Of a DNA stretch of 64,000 nt, positions 8,165 through 18,985 are shown piece after piece. Under the pieces are notes generated by a model. The model was not told where the DNA came from and ran no database searches. It saw only the letters and a list, made by a program, of their open reading frames with translations. The stretch lies in NCBI GenBank assembly GCA_041916775.1, contig JAYRYZ010000011.1, positions 90,016 through 154,015 on the forward strand, in the 5' to 3' direction. This DNA comes from UBA2357 sp041916775. GTDB taxonomy: Bacteria; Pseudomonadota; Gammaproteobacteria; Burkholderiales; Rhodocyclaceae. The translations under genes were made by a program, and so were the position numbers. How positions within the stretch are numbered: the stretch's first letter is position 1; each line of letters begins with the position of its first letter.

Positions 8165-9187
8165 ATGCTCTACGACATCGCCCGCCCCCTGCTCTTTTCC
8201 CTCGACGCCGAGACCGCCCACGAACTCACGATTGGTGCGCTGCACCTCGCGGGTCGCATCCTGCCTGCAGCAACGCCGCTCGCTGCGGATCCGGTCGATG
8301 TGATGGGCATCCGCTTTCCGAACCGGATCGGCCTCGCGGCCGGGCTGGACAAGAACGGTGAGGCCATCGATGGTCTCGCGCGCATGGGTTTCGGCTTCAT
8401 CGAGATCGGCACCATCACGCCGCGTCCCCAGCCAGGCAATCCCCGTCCGCGAATGTTCCGACTGCCGGAGGCGCGAGGCATCATCAACCGCATGGGCTTC
8501 AACAACCATGGTGTCGATGCCCTGCTCGCAAACGTTGCAGCGGCGCGCTTCAAGGGCGTGCTCGGTATCAACATCGGCAAGAACTTCGATACGCCGATCG
8601 AACGCGCAGCCGACGACTATGTGAGCTGCCTCGAGCGGGTCTATGCGCATGCGAGCTACGTCACGGTGAATATCTCCTCGCCCAACACGAAGAACCTCCG
8701 CCAACTTCAGGGCGGCTCCGAGTTGGACGAACTGCTCGGTGTGCTGAAGGCGCGTCAGCTCGCACTCGCCGACCGCTCGGGCCGGTATGTACCGATGTGC
8801 CTGAAGATCGCGCCGGATCTCGATGACGACCAGATCGTGAATATCGCCGATGCGCTGCGTCGCCACCACATCGACGGCGTCATCGCGACCAACACCACGG
8901 TCTCGCGGGCAATGGTCGAAGGCCACCCCAACGCCCAGCAACAGGGCGGCCTGTCGGGCGCGCCAGTGTTCGAGATGTCCACGCGCGTCGTGCGTGCGCT
9001 CGTGGCCGCGCTGCAGGGGGCATTACCGGTGATCGCCGCGGGGGGCGTGCTCTCGGGCGCTGACGCGCGCGCCAAACTCGACGCAGGGGCTGCGCTGGTG
9101 CAGGTCTACAGCGGTCTCGTCTATCGCGGCCCCGCCCTGGTGCGGGAGTGTGTGGCCGCAACCAGGCTCGGGCCATCTCCCGGCTGA
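8165..9187 (+). CDS. pyrD: Dihydroorotate dehydrogenase (quinone), class 2
   Basis: 340 residues. The N-terminal MLYDIARPLLFSLDAETAH is the class 2 membrane-association helix region, followed by the FMN barrel: NRIGLAAGLDKNGE, GFIEIGTITPRPQPGNP, NRMGFNNHG, VNISSPNT, ATNTT and the phosphate-binding segment near IAAGGV. It oxidises dihydroorotate to orotate in pyrimidine synthesis, passing electrons to quinone at the inner membrane. ATG 8165 fits the family start; nine in-frame codons upstream are non-homologous. It stands alone between bpt and the Rnf cluster. Confidence 0.96.
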   Translation: MLYDIARPLLFSLDAETAHELTIGALHLAGRILPAATPLAADPVDVMGIRFPNRIGLAAGLDKNGEAIDGLARMGFGFIEIGTITPRPQPGNPRPRMFRLPEARGIINRMGFNNHGVDALLANVAAARFKGVLGINIGKNFDTPIERAADDYVSCLERVYAHASYVTVNISSPNTKNLRQLQGGSELDELLGVLKARQLALADRSGRYVPMCLKIAPDLDDDQIVNIADALRRHHIDGVIATNTTVSRAMVEGHPNAQQQGGLSGAPVFEMSTRVVRALVAALQGALPVIAAGGVLSGADARAKLDAGAALVQVYSGLVYRGPALVRECVAATRLGPSPG

Positions 9188-9300
9188 CGTGGCGGTGATG
9201 CGCCCTCGCCACCCATGGTGGCCTCAATGCCCTGCTGAACGCGGGGTTGAGTGAATGTCGCGCGGGGAGGATAATCTCGCGCTGGCTGACATCCGACAAC

Positions 9301-9885
9301 ATGCAAAGCTATATCTTTCTCGTCATTGGCGCCGTGCTGGTGAACAACGTGGTGCTGGTGCGCATTCTCGGACTATGTCCATTCATGGGCGTGTCCAAGA
9401 AGCTCGAAACGGCCATTGGCATGGGGGCCGCGACGACATTCGTCCTGACCCTCGGCGCGGGTACCAGTTACCTGATCGAGCACTACCTCCTTCACCCCTT
9501 CGACCTGGGTTATCTGCGCACGCTGGCATTCATCGTCGTGATCGCGGCAATCGTGCAGGTCACCGAACTCGTCATCGAGAAGACCAGCCCGGTGCTGCAT
9601 CAGGTGCTCGGCATCTACCTGCCCCTGATCACCACCAATTGCGCGGTGCTGGGCGTACCGCTGCTGAATGTGGGCTTCGATCACAACCTGCTGCAGTCCC
9701 TGCTCTTCGGATTCGCTTCCTCGCTCGGCTTCACCCTGGCTCTGGTGCTGTTTGCAGGTATCCGTGAGCGCCTGGATGGTGCCGACGTTCCGGCGCCTTT
9801 CAAGGGCACAGCCATCGCGATGATCACCGCCGGGCTGATGAGTCTCGCCTTCATGGGTTTCTCCGGCCTCGACCGCTTCCACTGA
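9301..9885 (+). CDS. rnfA: Rnf complex membrane subunit RnfA (RsxA)
   Basis: 194 residues with six predicted membrane segments, starting MQSYIFLVIGAVLVNN as in family members. Conserved motifs are VRILGLCPFMGVSKK and LPLITTNCAVLG; the two cysteines ligate a membrane-embedded iron-sulfur cluster shared with RnfE. First gene of rnfABCDGE-nth. The complex couples electron transfer between ferredoxin and NAD to ion translocation and in some bacteria feeds nitrogenase or reduces SoxR. Confidence 0.95.
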   Translation: MQSYIFLVIGAVLVNNVVLVRILGLCPFMGVSKKLETAIGMGAATTFVLTLGAGTSYLIEHYLLHPFDLGYLRTLAFIVVIAAIVQVTELVIEKTSPVLHQVLGIYLPLITTNCAVLGVPLLNVGFDHNLLQSLLFGFASSLGFTLALVLFAGIRERLDGADVPAPFKGTAIAMITAGLMSLAFMGFSGLDRFH

Positions 9886-9931
9886 TCCCATCCATGCGCA
9901 AAGCCCGAACCTACAAGGCAGGCAACCCGAC

Positions 9932-10483
9932 ATGCTGACCGCGCTGTTGATCATGGCGAGCCTCGCGGTCGTGCTGGGGGCAGTGCTGGGCTATGCGTCG
10001 ATCCGCTTCAAGGTAGATGGCGATCCGCTCGTGGACAAGATCGATGCGATCCTGCCTCAGACGCAGTGCGGTCAGTGCGGATACCCCGGCTGCAAACCCT
10101 ACGCCCAGGCGATCGCCAATGGCGAGGCCGACATCAACCAGTGCCCGCCGGGCGGCGAGGACGGCATCCGTTCGCTTGCCGACCTGCTGGGGCGAGAGTT
10201 CAAGCCCCTTTCCGAAGAGCATGGCGTCGAAAAGCCCAAGGCGGTCGCTCTGATCGACGAGAAGACCTGCATCGGCTGCACGCTGTGCATTCAGGCCTGT
10301 CCCGTCGACGCGATCGTCGGTGCGGCAAAGCAGATGCACACGGTGGTTGCGCCACTCTGTACCGGTTGTGAGCTCTGCCTTGCGCCCTGCCCCGTGGATT
10401 GCATCACGATGGAGCCGATCCCTGAGACGGTCGAGAACTGGAAATGGCGATACCCGGTGTTCGAGATCAGGAAACAGGCATGA
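9932..10483 (+). CDS. rnfB: Rnf complex ferredoxin-like subunit RnfB
   Basis: 183 residues. An N-terminal membrane helix (residues 1-25) is followed by a four-cysteine Fe-S domain (CGQCGYPGC ... QCPPGG) and two 4Fe-4S ferredoxin motifs (CIGCTLCIQACP and CTGCELCLAPCP). RnfB accepts electrons on the cytoplasmic face and relays them inside the complex. It follows rnfA after 46 bp and precedes rnfC by 13 bp. Confidence 0.96.
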   Translation: MLTALLIMASLAVVLGAVLGYASIRFKVDGDPLVDKIDAILPQTQCGQCGYPGCKPYAQAIANGEADINQCPPGGEDGIRSLADLLGREFKPLSEEHGVEKPKAVALIDEKTCIGCTLCIQACPVDAIVGAAKQMHTVVAPLCTGCELCLAPCPVDCITMEPIPETVENWKWRYPVFEIRKQA

Positions 10484-10496
10484 AGGCATTGAACGC

Positions 10497-12179
10497 ATGA
10501 TCGCGCAGCTGTTCAATTTCAGTGGCGGCATCAAGCCGGGCTCGCACAAGAGCGAATCGGCGGGCGTGCCGATTCGGTCCGTTCCACTGCCCTCACGCCT
10601 CGTGGTGCCATTGCGGCAGAATGCGCGCTCGGTGGCGCATCCGATCGTCGAAGTCGGCCAGAAGGTGCTGAAGGGCGAGCGTATCGGCGAAGCCGAAGGC
10701 CCGCTGGGTACTGCGGTGCACGCGCCAACCTCGGGAACCGTGGTCGATATCACGCCGCATCCAATGGCACATCCTTCCGGCCTGAGCACCCACTGCGTCG
10801 TCATCGAGCCCGACGGCGAGGAGCGCTGGGTACAGCTCCATGGGGTCGACCACCGCGCTGCGCCGCGTGAGGATGTCCTCGCCTTCCTGCGTGACTCGGG
10901 CATCGTCGGCATGGGCGGTGCCGCCTTTCCAAGCCATGTCAAGCTCGGCAGCGGCGCGGGGATCGAGACGCTGATCATCAACGGCGCCGAATGTGAGCCC
11001 TGGATCACCTGCGACGACCGCCTGATGCGCGAGCGTGCGGACGAGATCATCGCAGGTGTCGGCATTCTTGCCGACCTGATCGGCGCGCGGCGTGTCCTCA
11101 TCGGCATCGAGGACAACAAACCGGAGGCAATCTCCGCAATGCGTTCAGCTGCCGAGAAGCATGCGTCCGCAGCCTCGATCGTGGCAGTACCGACGCTCTA
11201 CCCGGCAGGGGGCGAAAAGCAGCTCATCCGCGTCCTGACCGGCATCGAGATCCCTCACGGGAAGCTCGGTCTGGAGTACGGCGTGCAGTGTTTCAATGTC
11301 GGTACCGCGCGCGCGGTGCACCGCGCGATCACGTTCGGCGAACCGCTGATCTCGCGCATCGTCACATTGACCGGCAACGTCGCATCCGCAGGCAACTTCG
11401 AAGTCCTGCTCGGCACCCCCGTCGAGCATTTGCTTCCTCTCGTAGGGCCGCGGGGCGACACGGATCGCTATCTGCTCGGTGGCCCCATGATGGGGCTCGC
11501 CCTCACCGACCTGCGGGTCCCCATCCTGAAGGGCAGCAACTGCGTGATCGCTGCTTCGCCTGCGCTCTTTCCTGCACCGCGCCCCGAGATGCCGTGCATA
11601 CGCTGCGGCGCCTGCGCGCGCGCCTGTCCGGCTGATCTCCAGCCCTTCGAACTGTATTGGTATTCCCGTTCGCACAACTTCGGCAAGGCGCAGGAGTACC
11701 ACCTCTTCGATTGCATCGAATGCGGGTGCTGTGCGTATGTGTGTCCGTCCAACATCCCATTGGTCGATTACTACCGCTTCGCCAAGAGCGAAATCTGGGC
11801 ACGTGAGCGTGACATGAAGGCGGCTGACAGCGCGCGTGAGCGTTTCGAGTTCCGCAACTTCAGGCAGGAGCGCGAGAAGGAAGAGAAGGCCGCCCGCCTC
11901 GCTGCGAAGGCCGCCGAAACCAAGGCCAAGCTCGCACAGGTCGAGGGGGCGGCGAGCGCTGAAGCGGCGCCCTCCACGGCGACCGACGAGGATCCCAAAA
12001 AGGCGCTGATCGCTGCCGCGTTGGCGCGTGCCAAGCAGCAGAAGGCCGATTCGGCACCGCGCAACACCGATGTGGACGCGCTGAGCCCCGAGAAGCGCGC
12101 TGAGATTGAGGCCATCGAGGCGCGACGCGTGGCGGCGACCCATGCCGGAGCGGCGAGCGGCGAGGAGAGGTCCGAGTGA
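10497..12179 (+). CDS. rnfC: Rnf complex NADH/flavin subunit RnfC
   Basis: 560 residues. The N-terminal half is the Nqo1/SLBB-like NADH and FMN binding module (GMGGAAFPSHVKL, INGAECEPWITCDDRL). Two ferredoxin motifs follow (CIRCGACARACP, CIECGCCAYVCP). The C-terminal ~120 residues are a charged Ala/Glu/Lys-rich tail, typical of proteobacterial RnfC and variable in length. It is the site of NAD(H) exchange at the cytoplasmic face. Its TGA overlaps by one base the ATG of a 27-codon open frame that leads into rnfD. Confidence 0.95.
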   Translation: MIAQLFNFSGGIKPGSHKSESAGVPIRSVPLPSRLVVPLRQNARSVAHPIVEVGQKVLKGERIGEAEGPLGTAVHAPTSGTVVDITPHPMAHPSGLSTHCVVIEPDGEERWVQLHGVDHRAAPREDVLAFLRDSGIVGMGGAAFPSHVKLGSGAGIETLIINGAECEPWITCDDRLMRERADEIIAGVGILADLIGARRVLIGIEDNKPEAISAMRSAAEKHASAASIVAVPTLYPAGGEKQLIRVLTGIEIPHGKLGLEYGVQCFNVGTARAVHRAITFGEPLISRIVTLTGNVASAGNFEVLLGTPVEHLLPLVGPRGDTDRYLLGGPMMGLALTDLRVPILKGSNCVIAASPALFPAPRPEMPCIRCGACARACPADLQPFELYWYSRSHNFGKAQEYHLFDCIECGCCAYVCPSNIPLVDYYRFAKSEIWARERDMKAADSARERFEFRNFRQEREKEEKAARLAAKAAETKAKLAQVEGAASAEAAPSTATDEDPKKALIAAALARAKQQKADSAPRNTDVDALSPEKRAEIEAIEARRVAATHAGAASGEERSE

Positions 12180-12262
12180 TGTCCCTCAACCATAACCATC
12201 CCCCCACCGCGATGATGCATCGGTCCGATGCCGTCCCTTTCGGGGTGGGATCATCAACATGA
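12179..12262 (+). CDS. Possible 27-residue leader or coupling ORF between rnfC and rnfD
   Basis: A short ATG frame starts inside the rnfC stop (TGATG, one-base overlap) and ends with a TGA that overlaps the rnfD ATG by four bases (ATGA). A purine-rich GAGGAGAGG lies just upstream of its start, a better ribosome site than anything directly before rnfD. The peptide begins MSLNHNHPPTAMMHR, has three histidines and no obvious membrane segment. It may be a small Rnf-associated protein or a frame that carries ribosomes from rnfC into rnfD. Chance cannot be excluded from one sequence. Confidence 0.4.
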   Translation: MSLNHNHPPTAMMHRSDAVPFGVGSST

Positions 12263-13266
12263 TCCACTCTCCGTACATCCGCAAACCGACCAGCGTGCGC
12301 GCGGTGATGTTCACCGTGCTGCTTGCCCTCGTGCCCGGCACGGCTGCTTATGTCTGGCAGATCGGGGCCGGGGTGCTGGTCAACATGCTCATCGCCACGA
12401 TGGCTGCGCTCGTGACCGAAGCACTGGTGCTGAGACTGCGCCGACGCCCGGTCGCGCCCGCCCTGGGGGATCTCTCCGCAGTGGTGACCGCCGCGTTGAT
12501 CGCGCTGTGCTTTCCGCCGATTGCGCCCTGGTGGATGACGGCGCTTGCCGGGTCGATCGCGATCCTCGCCGGCAAGCAGCTCTACGGCGGCCTGGGCCAG
12601 AACCCGTTCAACCCTGCCATGGTCGCCTATTGCGCCACCATCGTCGCATATCCGTCCCTGATGTCGCAGTGGCCACCTGCTGGCTCGCTCGATTTCAGCG
12701 CCCAGTTATCGCTCATCATGGGGGGCGCACGCGAACTCGACGGGCTCACCGGCGCCACCGCATTGGATACCCTCAAGACGGGGTTGCGCATCGCCGGCAA
12801 CGACGTCGATAGCGTTCTCGCGCAGGATAGCTTCGGTATCTTCGGTGGGCGCGGCTGGGAGTGGATCGCTGCAGGACACCTGCTGGGAGGCGTGTTCCTG
12901 TTTGCACGCGGCGTCATCACCTGGCACATGCCGGCCGGCTTCATCGCGGGACTTGCCATTGTTTCGGGGGCGTTCTGGCTTGTCGAGCCCGCTCAGTTTG
13001 CCTCACCGCTCTTCCATCTTGCGAGCGGGGGTGCGATGCTGGCTGCGTTCTTCATCGTCACCGACCCGGTATCGGGTGCGACGACGCCGCGCGGCAAGTT
13101 CATTTTCGCGTTCGGGGTGGCCCTCATCGCCTATCTGATCCGTGTCTTCGGCGCGTTCCCCGACGGCATCGCCTTCGCGGTGCTGCTGATGAACATGTGC
13201 GTCCCGCTCATCGACATGAAAACGCAGCCGCATGTGTTCGGTCACAAGCCCGGGGGCGAACGATGA
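12259..13266 (+). CDS. rnfD: Rnf complex membrane flavoprotein RnfD
   Basis: 335 residues with about nine to ten membrane segments. LTGATALDTLK contains the TGAT motif whose threonine (T167) is the expected covalent FMN acceptor (ApbE-type flavinylation). FNPAMVAY and TDPVSGATTPRGK are conserved. It belongs to the NqrB/RnfD family and forms part of the ion and electron path. It ends in an ATGA overlap with rnfG. Confidence 0.95.
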   Translation: MIHSPYIRKPTSVRAVMFTVLLALVPGTAAYVWQIGAGVLVNMLIATMAALVTEALVLRLRRRPVAPALGDLSAVVTAALIALCFPPIAPWWMTALAGSIAILAGKQLYGGLGQNPFNPAMVAYCATIVAYPSLMSQWPPAGSLDFSAQLSLIMGGARELDGLTGATALDTLKTGLRIAGNDVDSVLAQDSFGIFGGRGWEWIAAGHLLGGVFLFARGVITWHMPAGFIAGLAIVSGAFWLVEPAQFASPLFHLASGGAMLAAFFIVTDPVSGATTPRGKFIFAFGVALIAYLIRVFGAFPDGIAFAVLLMNMCVPLIDMKTQPHVFGHKPGGER

Positions 13267-13940
13267 GCGCCGAACGCTACACCGCCTCACGGACCTCGTT
13301 GCGCACCGCAGGGGTCATGCTGCTGTTCACGCTGGTGTTCACTTCGTTGATGGCGGGCGTCTTCACCCTCACCCAACCGACGATAGAAGCCTCGCGCCAG
13401 GCGGGGAAGATGCGTCTGGTGAATGAGGTCTTGTCACCGGAGCGCTACGATAACGACTTGCTTGCCGACTACGTGGATCTCGCCCCGGTTCAGTCTCTTG
13501 GACTCGATCGGGGAGGACGCGTGCTCCGCGCGCGCAAGCAGGGGCGACCTGCGGCGCTGGTGCTGGAAGCGATCGCGAAGGATGGCTACGCCGGTCGCAT
13601 CGCGCTGGCGGTGGCCGTCGATGCCGACGGTCGCGTGACGGGAGTCAGGGTGACAGAGCACAAGGAGACGCCCGGGCTCGGTGACTATATCGATCCGCGC
13701 AAGGACAAGAATCGTGAACGTCCCTGGATCGGGCAGTTCGCGGGCCTGTCGTTCGACGACATTGCAGAGGCGAAGTGGATGGTCAGGCGCGACGGCGGCG
13801 CGTTCGACTATCACATCGGCGCCACCATCAGCGCCAGAGCGGTGGTGCACGTCAGCGCCCGTGCGCTGCGCTTCGCCAACCGGCATCGCGATGCCCTCTT
13901 CGCCGCGCCCGTCGGGACGCGCCTGTCGGATCTGGAATAG
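13263..13940 (+). CDS. rnfG: Rnf complex periplasmic flavoprotein RnfG
   Basis: 225 residues: a short cytoplasmic start, one membrane anchor (residues ~17-38), then a periplasmic FMN-binding domain (HKETPGLGDYID and a C-terminal DYHIGATISARAVV). The usual S/T-GAT flavinylation motif reads IGAT here; the acceptor threonine (T188) is kept while the preceding Ser/Thr is isoleucine. It overlaps rnfD by 4 bp and precedes rnfE by 24 bp. Confidence 0.93.
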   Translation: MSAERYTASRTSLRTAGVMLLFTLVFTSLMAGVFTLTQPTIEASRQAGKMRLVNEVLSPERYDNDLLADYVDLAPVQSLGLDRGGRVLRARKQGRPAALVLEAIAKDGYAGRIALAVAVDADGRVTGVRVTEHKETPGLGDYIDPRKDKNRERPWIGQFAGLSFDDIAEAKWMVRRDGGAFDYHIGATISARAVVHVSARALRFANRHRDALFAAPVGTRLSDLE

Positions 13941-13964
13941 AGACTGGATGAGCCGGAGCACAAG

Positions 13965-14675
13965 ATGAATGCCCACCAATTCCGCGAGATCGCACGTAAC
14001 GGGTTGTGGAAGCAGAACCCCGGGCTGGCGCAATTGCTCGGCCTTTGTCCCATCCTCGCGATCAGCACCAGCATGGTGAATGCCGTCAGCCTCGGATTGG
14101 CCACCATCCTGGTCATGGCGGTTGCCAACCTCGCGATCTCGTCCCTGCGCAACTTCATTCCTTACGAGATCCGCATCCCGGTGTTCATCCTGATCATCGC
14201 TGCGCTGGTCACGGTTGTGGACCTGAGCTTCAATGCCTACCTGCATGATCTTTATCTGGTTCTGGGCATCTTCATTCCGCTCATCGTCACGAACTGCATC
14301 GTGTTGGCGCGGGTGGAAGCCTATGCAGCCAAGAACGGCCCGCTCGACTCGACGATAGATGGCTTGATGATGGGGCTGGGGCTGGTCTGGGTCCTCGCCC
14401 TCCTCGGTGGGATCCGCGAGCTACTCGGTGCTGGTACGCTCTTCGAGGGCATAGACATGATCTTCCCCTCGTTGTCGGCCATCCATGTGTTCGGTGATCA
14501 CTACCCCGGCTTCCTGCTCGCGATGCTGCCCCCGGGTGCGTTCTTCGCACTCGGCTGCCTGATTGCCGCATTCAACTGGCTCAATGCCCGCGCCGCTGCG
14601 CGGGCTGCCCAGCGGCCCAAGCCGTTGCAGCAGCCCACCGCGGCGCCGGACGAAGGGTCGGCAAGCGCCGCATGA
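13965..14675 (+). CDS. rnfE: Rnf complex membrane subunit RnfE (RsxE)
   Basis: 236 residues with six membrane segments, paralogous to RnfA. It shows NGLWKQNPGLAQLLGLCPILAIS and IPLIVTNCIVLARVEAYA, with cysteines that pair with RnfA to hold an Fe-S cluster within the membrane. The last ~30 residues are Ala/Pro-rich. Its stop overlaps the nth start (ATGA), the usual end of proteobacterial rnf operons. Confidence 0.95.
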   Translation: MNAHQFREIARNGLWKQNPGLAQLLGLCPILAISTSMVNAVSLGLATILVMAVANLAISSLRNFIPYEIRIPVFILIIAALVTVVDLSFNAYLHDLYLVLGIFIPLIVTNCIVLARVEAYAAKNGPLDSTIDGLMMGLGLVWVLALLGGIRELLGAGTLFEGIDMIFPSLSAIHVFGDHYPGFLLAMLPPGAFFALGCLIAAFNWLNARAAARAAQRPKPLQQPTAAPDEGSASAA

Positions 14676-15316
14676 CGCGGCCCATGACGCGTGTCGCGAT
14701 CCAGGCGTTCTTCGAGCGCCTGCGCGACGCGAATCCCCACCCGACCACCGAACTCGAGTACGGTAATCCCTATCAGCTGCTGGTCGCCGTGGTCCTGTCC
14801 GCACAGGCCACGGATCGCAGTGTCAATCTCGCCACGCGCAAGCTGTTTGCGCTCGCGCCCGAGCCCGCGGCCATGCTCGCGCTCGGCGACGACGGGGTAG
14901 CCGAGTGCATCCGCACGATCGGCCTCTACCGCAACAAGGCACGTAACGTCGTTGCACTTTCGCGCCTGTTGCTGGAGCGCCACGGAGGCGTGGTGCCGCA
15001 TGATCGCGCCGCACTCGAGGCGCTGCCCGGCGTCGGCCGCAAGACTGCCAATGTGGTGCTGAACACGGTGTTCGGCGACCCGGTGATGGCGGTGGATACC
15101 CATATCTTCCGCCTCTCCAACCGCACCGGGCTCGCTCCCGGCAAGGATGTGCTCGCAGTCGAGCAGGCCCTGATGCGACGCGTGCCCAAGACCTTCCTCA
15201 AGGACGCCCACCATTGGCTGATCCTGCACGGCCGCTATGTATGCACCGCGCGCAAGCCGCGCTGCGCAAGCTGCTCGGTACGTGAGTTGTGCAGATTTCC
15301 CGACAAGACCGATTGA
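14672..15316 (+). CDS. nth: Endonuclease III
   Basis: 214 residues. Contains the helix-hairpin-helix with catalytic lysine (LPGVGRKTANVVLN), the catalytic aspartate in VDTHIFRLSNR, and the C-terminal Cx6Cx2Cx5C cluster loop (CTARKPRCASCSVRELC). It removes oxidised pyrimidines from DNA and nicks the abasic site. Translation is coupled to rnfE; MTRVAIQAFF at 14684 is an alternative start. The rnf-nth linkage is widespread and its reason unclear. Confidence 0.96.
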   Translation: MTRPMTRVAIQAFFERLRDANPHPTTELEYGNPYQLLVAVVLSAQATDRSVNLATRKLFALAPEPAAMLALGDDGVAECIRTIGLYRNKARNVVALSRLLLERHGGVVPHDRAALEALPGVGRKTANVVLNTVFGDPVMAVDTHIFRLSNRTGLAPGKDVLAVEQALMRRVPKTFLKDAHHWLILHGRYVCTARKPRCASCSVRELCRFPDKTD

Positions 15317-15324
15317 GACCCCTC

Positions 15325-15750
15325 ATGTTCGACCCGACCCGAGATCAGGTACGCCAGTTCTTCATCGACGCATGGCGCAAGCGCTGCGGAGGCGAAGTCC
15401 TGACCCCGCTGGAGACGATCGCCGCCGATCTGGTCGGCGAGCATCCGGAATACCACGCGCTGCTCGAGGATCCGGACGCGGTGGCGCGGGAGTTCGCACC
15501 GGAGGATGGTGGCGTCAATCCCTTCCTGCATCTGTCGCTGCATCTTGCGATCGAGGAGCAGCTCTCTATCGACCAACCACCTGGTATCAAGGCGGCCTTT
15601 GCGCGCTGTCAGCTGCGCCGTGGAAACCGTCATGACGCGCTGCACGATGTGCTCGACTGTCTCGGGGAAACCATCTTCAACGCCCAGCGAAATCGCTCCG
15701 CTCCGGACGGTGCTGCGTATCTGCAGTGCATCCGCCGCAAGGCGGGCTGA
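15325..15750 (+). CDS. DUF1841 family protein
   Basis: 141 residues starting MFDPTRDQVRQFFIDAWRK. Recognised by PLETIAADLVGEHPEYHALLED and NPFLHLSLHLAIEEQLSIDQPPGI, conserved in beta- and gammaproteobacterial DUF1841 proteins. It is soluble, mostly helical, and of unknown function. It follows nth after 8 bp and is probably the last gene of the rnf-nth transcript. Confidence 0.85.
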   Translation: MFDPTRDQVRQFFIDAWRKRCGGEVLTPLETIAADLVGEHPEYHALLEDPDAVAREFAPEDGGVNPFLHLSLHLAIEEQLSIDQPPGIKAAFARCQLRRGNRHDALHDVLDCLGETIFNAQRNRSAPDGAAYLQCIRRKAG

Positions 15751-15853
15751 ACGCTTGGACGCACGCGCCTTAGCGGTCGCTTGGGTGTTGCCCTCCCCGC
15801 TGGCGGCATTTCCGGGTTAGCATCCTGCGCATGACAAACGGTGGAGGCTGCTC

Positions 15854-16441
15854 ATGGAAACCTTGATCATCATCGCGGTCGTGGTCGTCATCGCGATCTA
15901 CGCCATCTCGATCTACAACGGCCTTGTCGCCCTGCGCAACCAGGTACGTAACGGCTTCTCGCAGATCGACGTGCAACTGCAACGCCGCTACGATCTGATT
16001 CCCAATCTGGTCGAGGCCGCAAAGGGCTACATGAAACACGAGCGCGAGACGCTCGAGGCTGTGATCGCCGCGCGCAATGCGGCCCAGACTGCAGCGCAGC
16101 GCGCGAGCGCCAACCCCACGGATGGCAACGCGATGCACGCGCTGATCGGCGCCGAATCCGCGCTGGGTGGCATGCTCACGAAGTTCTTCGCGCTTGCCGA
16201 GGCCTATCCCGACCTCAAGGCGAGCGAGAACATGGCGCAATTGCAGGAAGAACTCGCCAGCACCGAGAACCGTATCGCCTTCGCCCGGCAGGCGTATAAC
16301 GATGCGGTGACGCTTTACAACATCAAGCGCGAGTCTTTCCCGGTCGTGTTGGTGGCAAACAACTTCGGTTTCAAGGAGGCCGAACAATGGATGCTGCCGG
16401 ATGCCGCTGCACGCGAATCGGTCAAGGTCAGCTTCGGCTGA
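15854..16441 (+). CDS. lemA: LemA family protein
   Basis: 195 residues: one N-terminal membrane helix (residues ~3-22) then the LemA helical bundle, with YNGLVALRNQVRNGFSQIDVQLQRRYDLIPNLVE and NIKRESFPVVLVANNFGFKEAEQW. LemA proteins are envelope proteins of unclear role. This one is directly followed by a membrane M48 protease, a frequent pairing that suggests a shared function in membrane protein quality control. Confidence 0.92.
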   Translation: METLIIIAVVVVIAIYAISIYNGLVALRNQVRNGFSQIDVQLQRRYDLIPNLVEAAKGYMKHERETLEAVIAARNAAQTAAQRASANPTDGNAMHALIGAESALGGMLTKFFALAEAYPDLKASENMAQLQEELASTENRIAFARQAYNDAVTLYNIKRESFPVVLVANNFGFKEAEQWMLPDAAARESVKVSFG

Positions 16442-16459
16442 TCCTCAGTCTCGCGCCGA

Positions 16460-18301
<1,842 letters not shown>

Positions 18302-18314
18302 GCATCATCTGCGG

Positions 18315-18656
18315 TCAGCGCTTGAGGTAGAGCCCCGGCTGAGACGCAAAATAGGCAGCCAGATCACGCATGTCGGCCCGGGTCAGGGCCTCGACCTGCG
18401 GGGCCATGATCGGGTTCTTGCGGTTTCCCAGCTTGTAGTCGAGCAAAGCGCGGTAAAGATACTGCTCATGCTGTCCGCCGATGTTCGGGAACACCGGGGC
18501 GATGCTGGTACCGGTTTCGCCATGGCACGCGGCGCAGGCAGCGGCGATGGACTTGCCGCGTAAAGGGTCGCCGGCATGTGCGGCCGTGCCGGCAAACGCG
18601 AACACCCCCGCGCCAAGCAGTGTCAGTGTCAATCTCGTGATGCCGCGTCCGTTCAT
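18315..18656 (-). CDS. Small secreted c-type cytochrome
   Basis: 113 residues with a signal peptide (GRGITRLTLTLLGAGVFAFAGTAAHA) and one haem c site CAACH. The distal methionine is probably in NPIMAPQVEALT. It matches class I c553/c4-type cytochromes. It overlaps by 4 bp with the upstream, related cytochrome gene, so the two are co-translated. A periplasmic electron carrier; the partner oxidase or reductase is not in the window. Confidence 0.9.
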   Translation of the reverse strand: MNGRGITRLTLTLLGAGVFAFAGTAAHAGDPLRGKSIAAACAACHGETGTSIAPVFPNIGGQHEQYLYRALLDYKLGNRKNPIMAPQVEALTRADMRDLAAYFASQPGLYLKR

Positions 18657-18985
18657 TTCGCCCCCCCAGCCGATGCGCCGTAATAGGCAGCGAGATCGGC
18701 CATGTCCTGTTCGGAGAGGCTCTCCGCGATGGCCCGCATGCTGGGATGGTTGCGCTCGCCCGTCTTGTAAGCGGTCAAGGCCTGGACGATGTACTCGGGA
18801 TGCTGCCCTCCGAGCTTGGGAACCGGATAGACCTCCGGATAGGCGGTCTTGTAACCGGGAATGCCGTGACAGCCGATGCACATCGAGAGCTTGTCCCGTG
18901 CGGCATCGACATTACCTTCGAGCGCAAACGCGCCCGCCGAGGTCGCGGCGATGCACGCCGCGATGAGCACATGTCGTCCCTGCAT
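18653..18985 (-). CDS. Small secreted c-type cytochrome
   Basis: 110 residues with a signal peptide ending near residue 21 (GAFA) and one haem c motif CIGCH. The probable Met ligand is in HPSMRAIAESLSEQDM. It resembles its downstream neighbour (GGQHPEYIVQAL / GGQHEQYLYRAL), so the pair looks like a tandem duplication. A GAGGAG ribosome site lies upstream. The genes diverge from the MoxR/VWA pair across a 183-bp gap. Confidence 0.9.
   Translation of the reverse strand: MQGRHVLIAACIAATSAGAFALEGNVDAARDKLSMCIGCHGIPGYKTAYPEVYPVPKLGGQHPEYIVQALTAYKTGERNHPSMRAIAESLSEQDMADLAAYYGASAGGAK

Noticed and set aside
9894..9938. 14-codon frame between rnfA and rnfB
   Set aside because: No ribosome site, very short, and it overlaps the rnfB start in another frame without neat coupling; unlike the rnfC-rnfD frame it is best explained by chance.
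13824..13832. RnfG flavin site reading IGAT instead of S/T-GAT as evidence of lost FMN
   Set aside because: The acceptor threonine is present and other RnfG proteins also vary at the first position, so this is not good evidence of inactivation.
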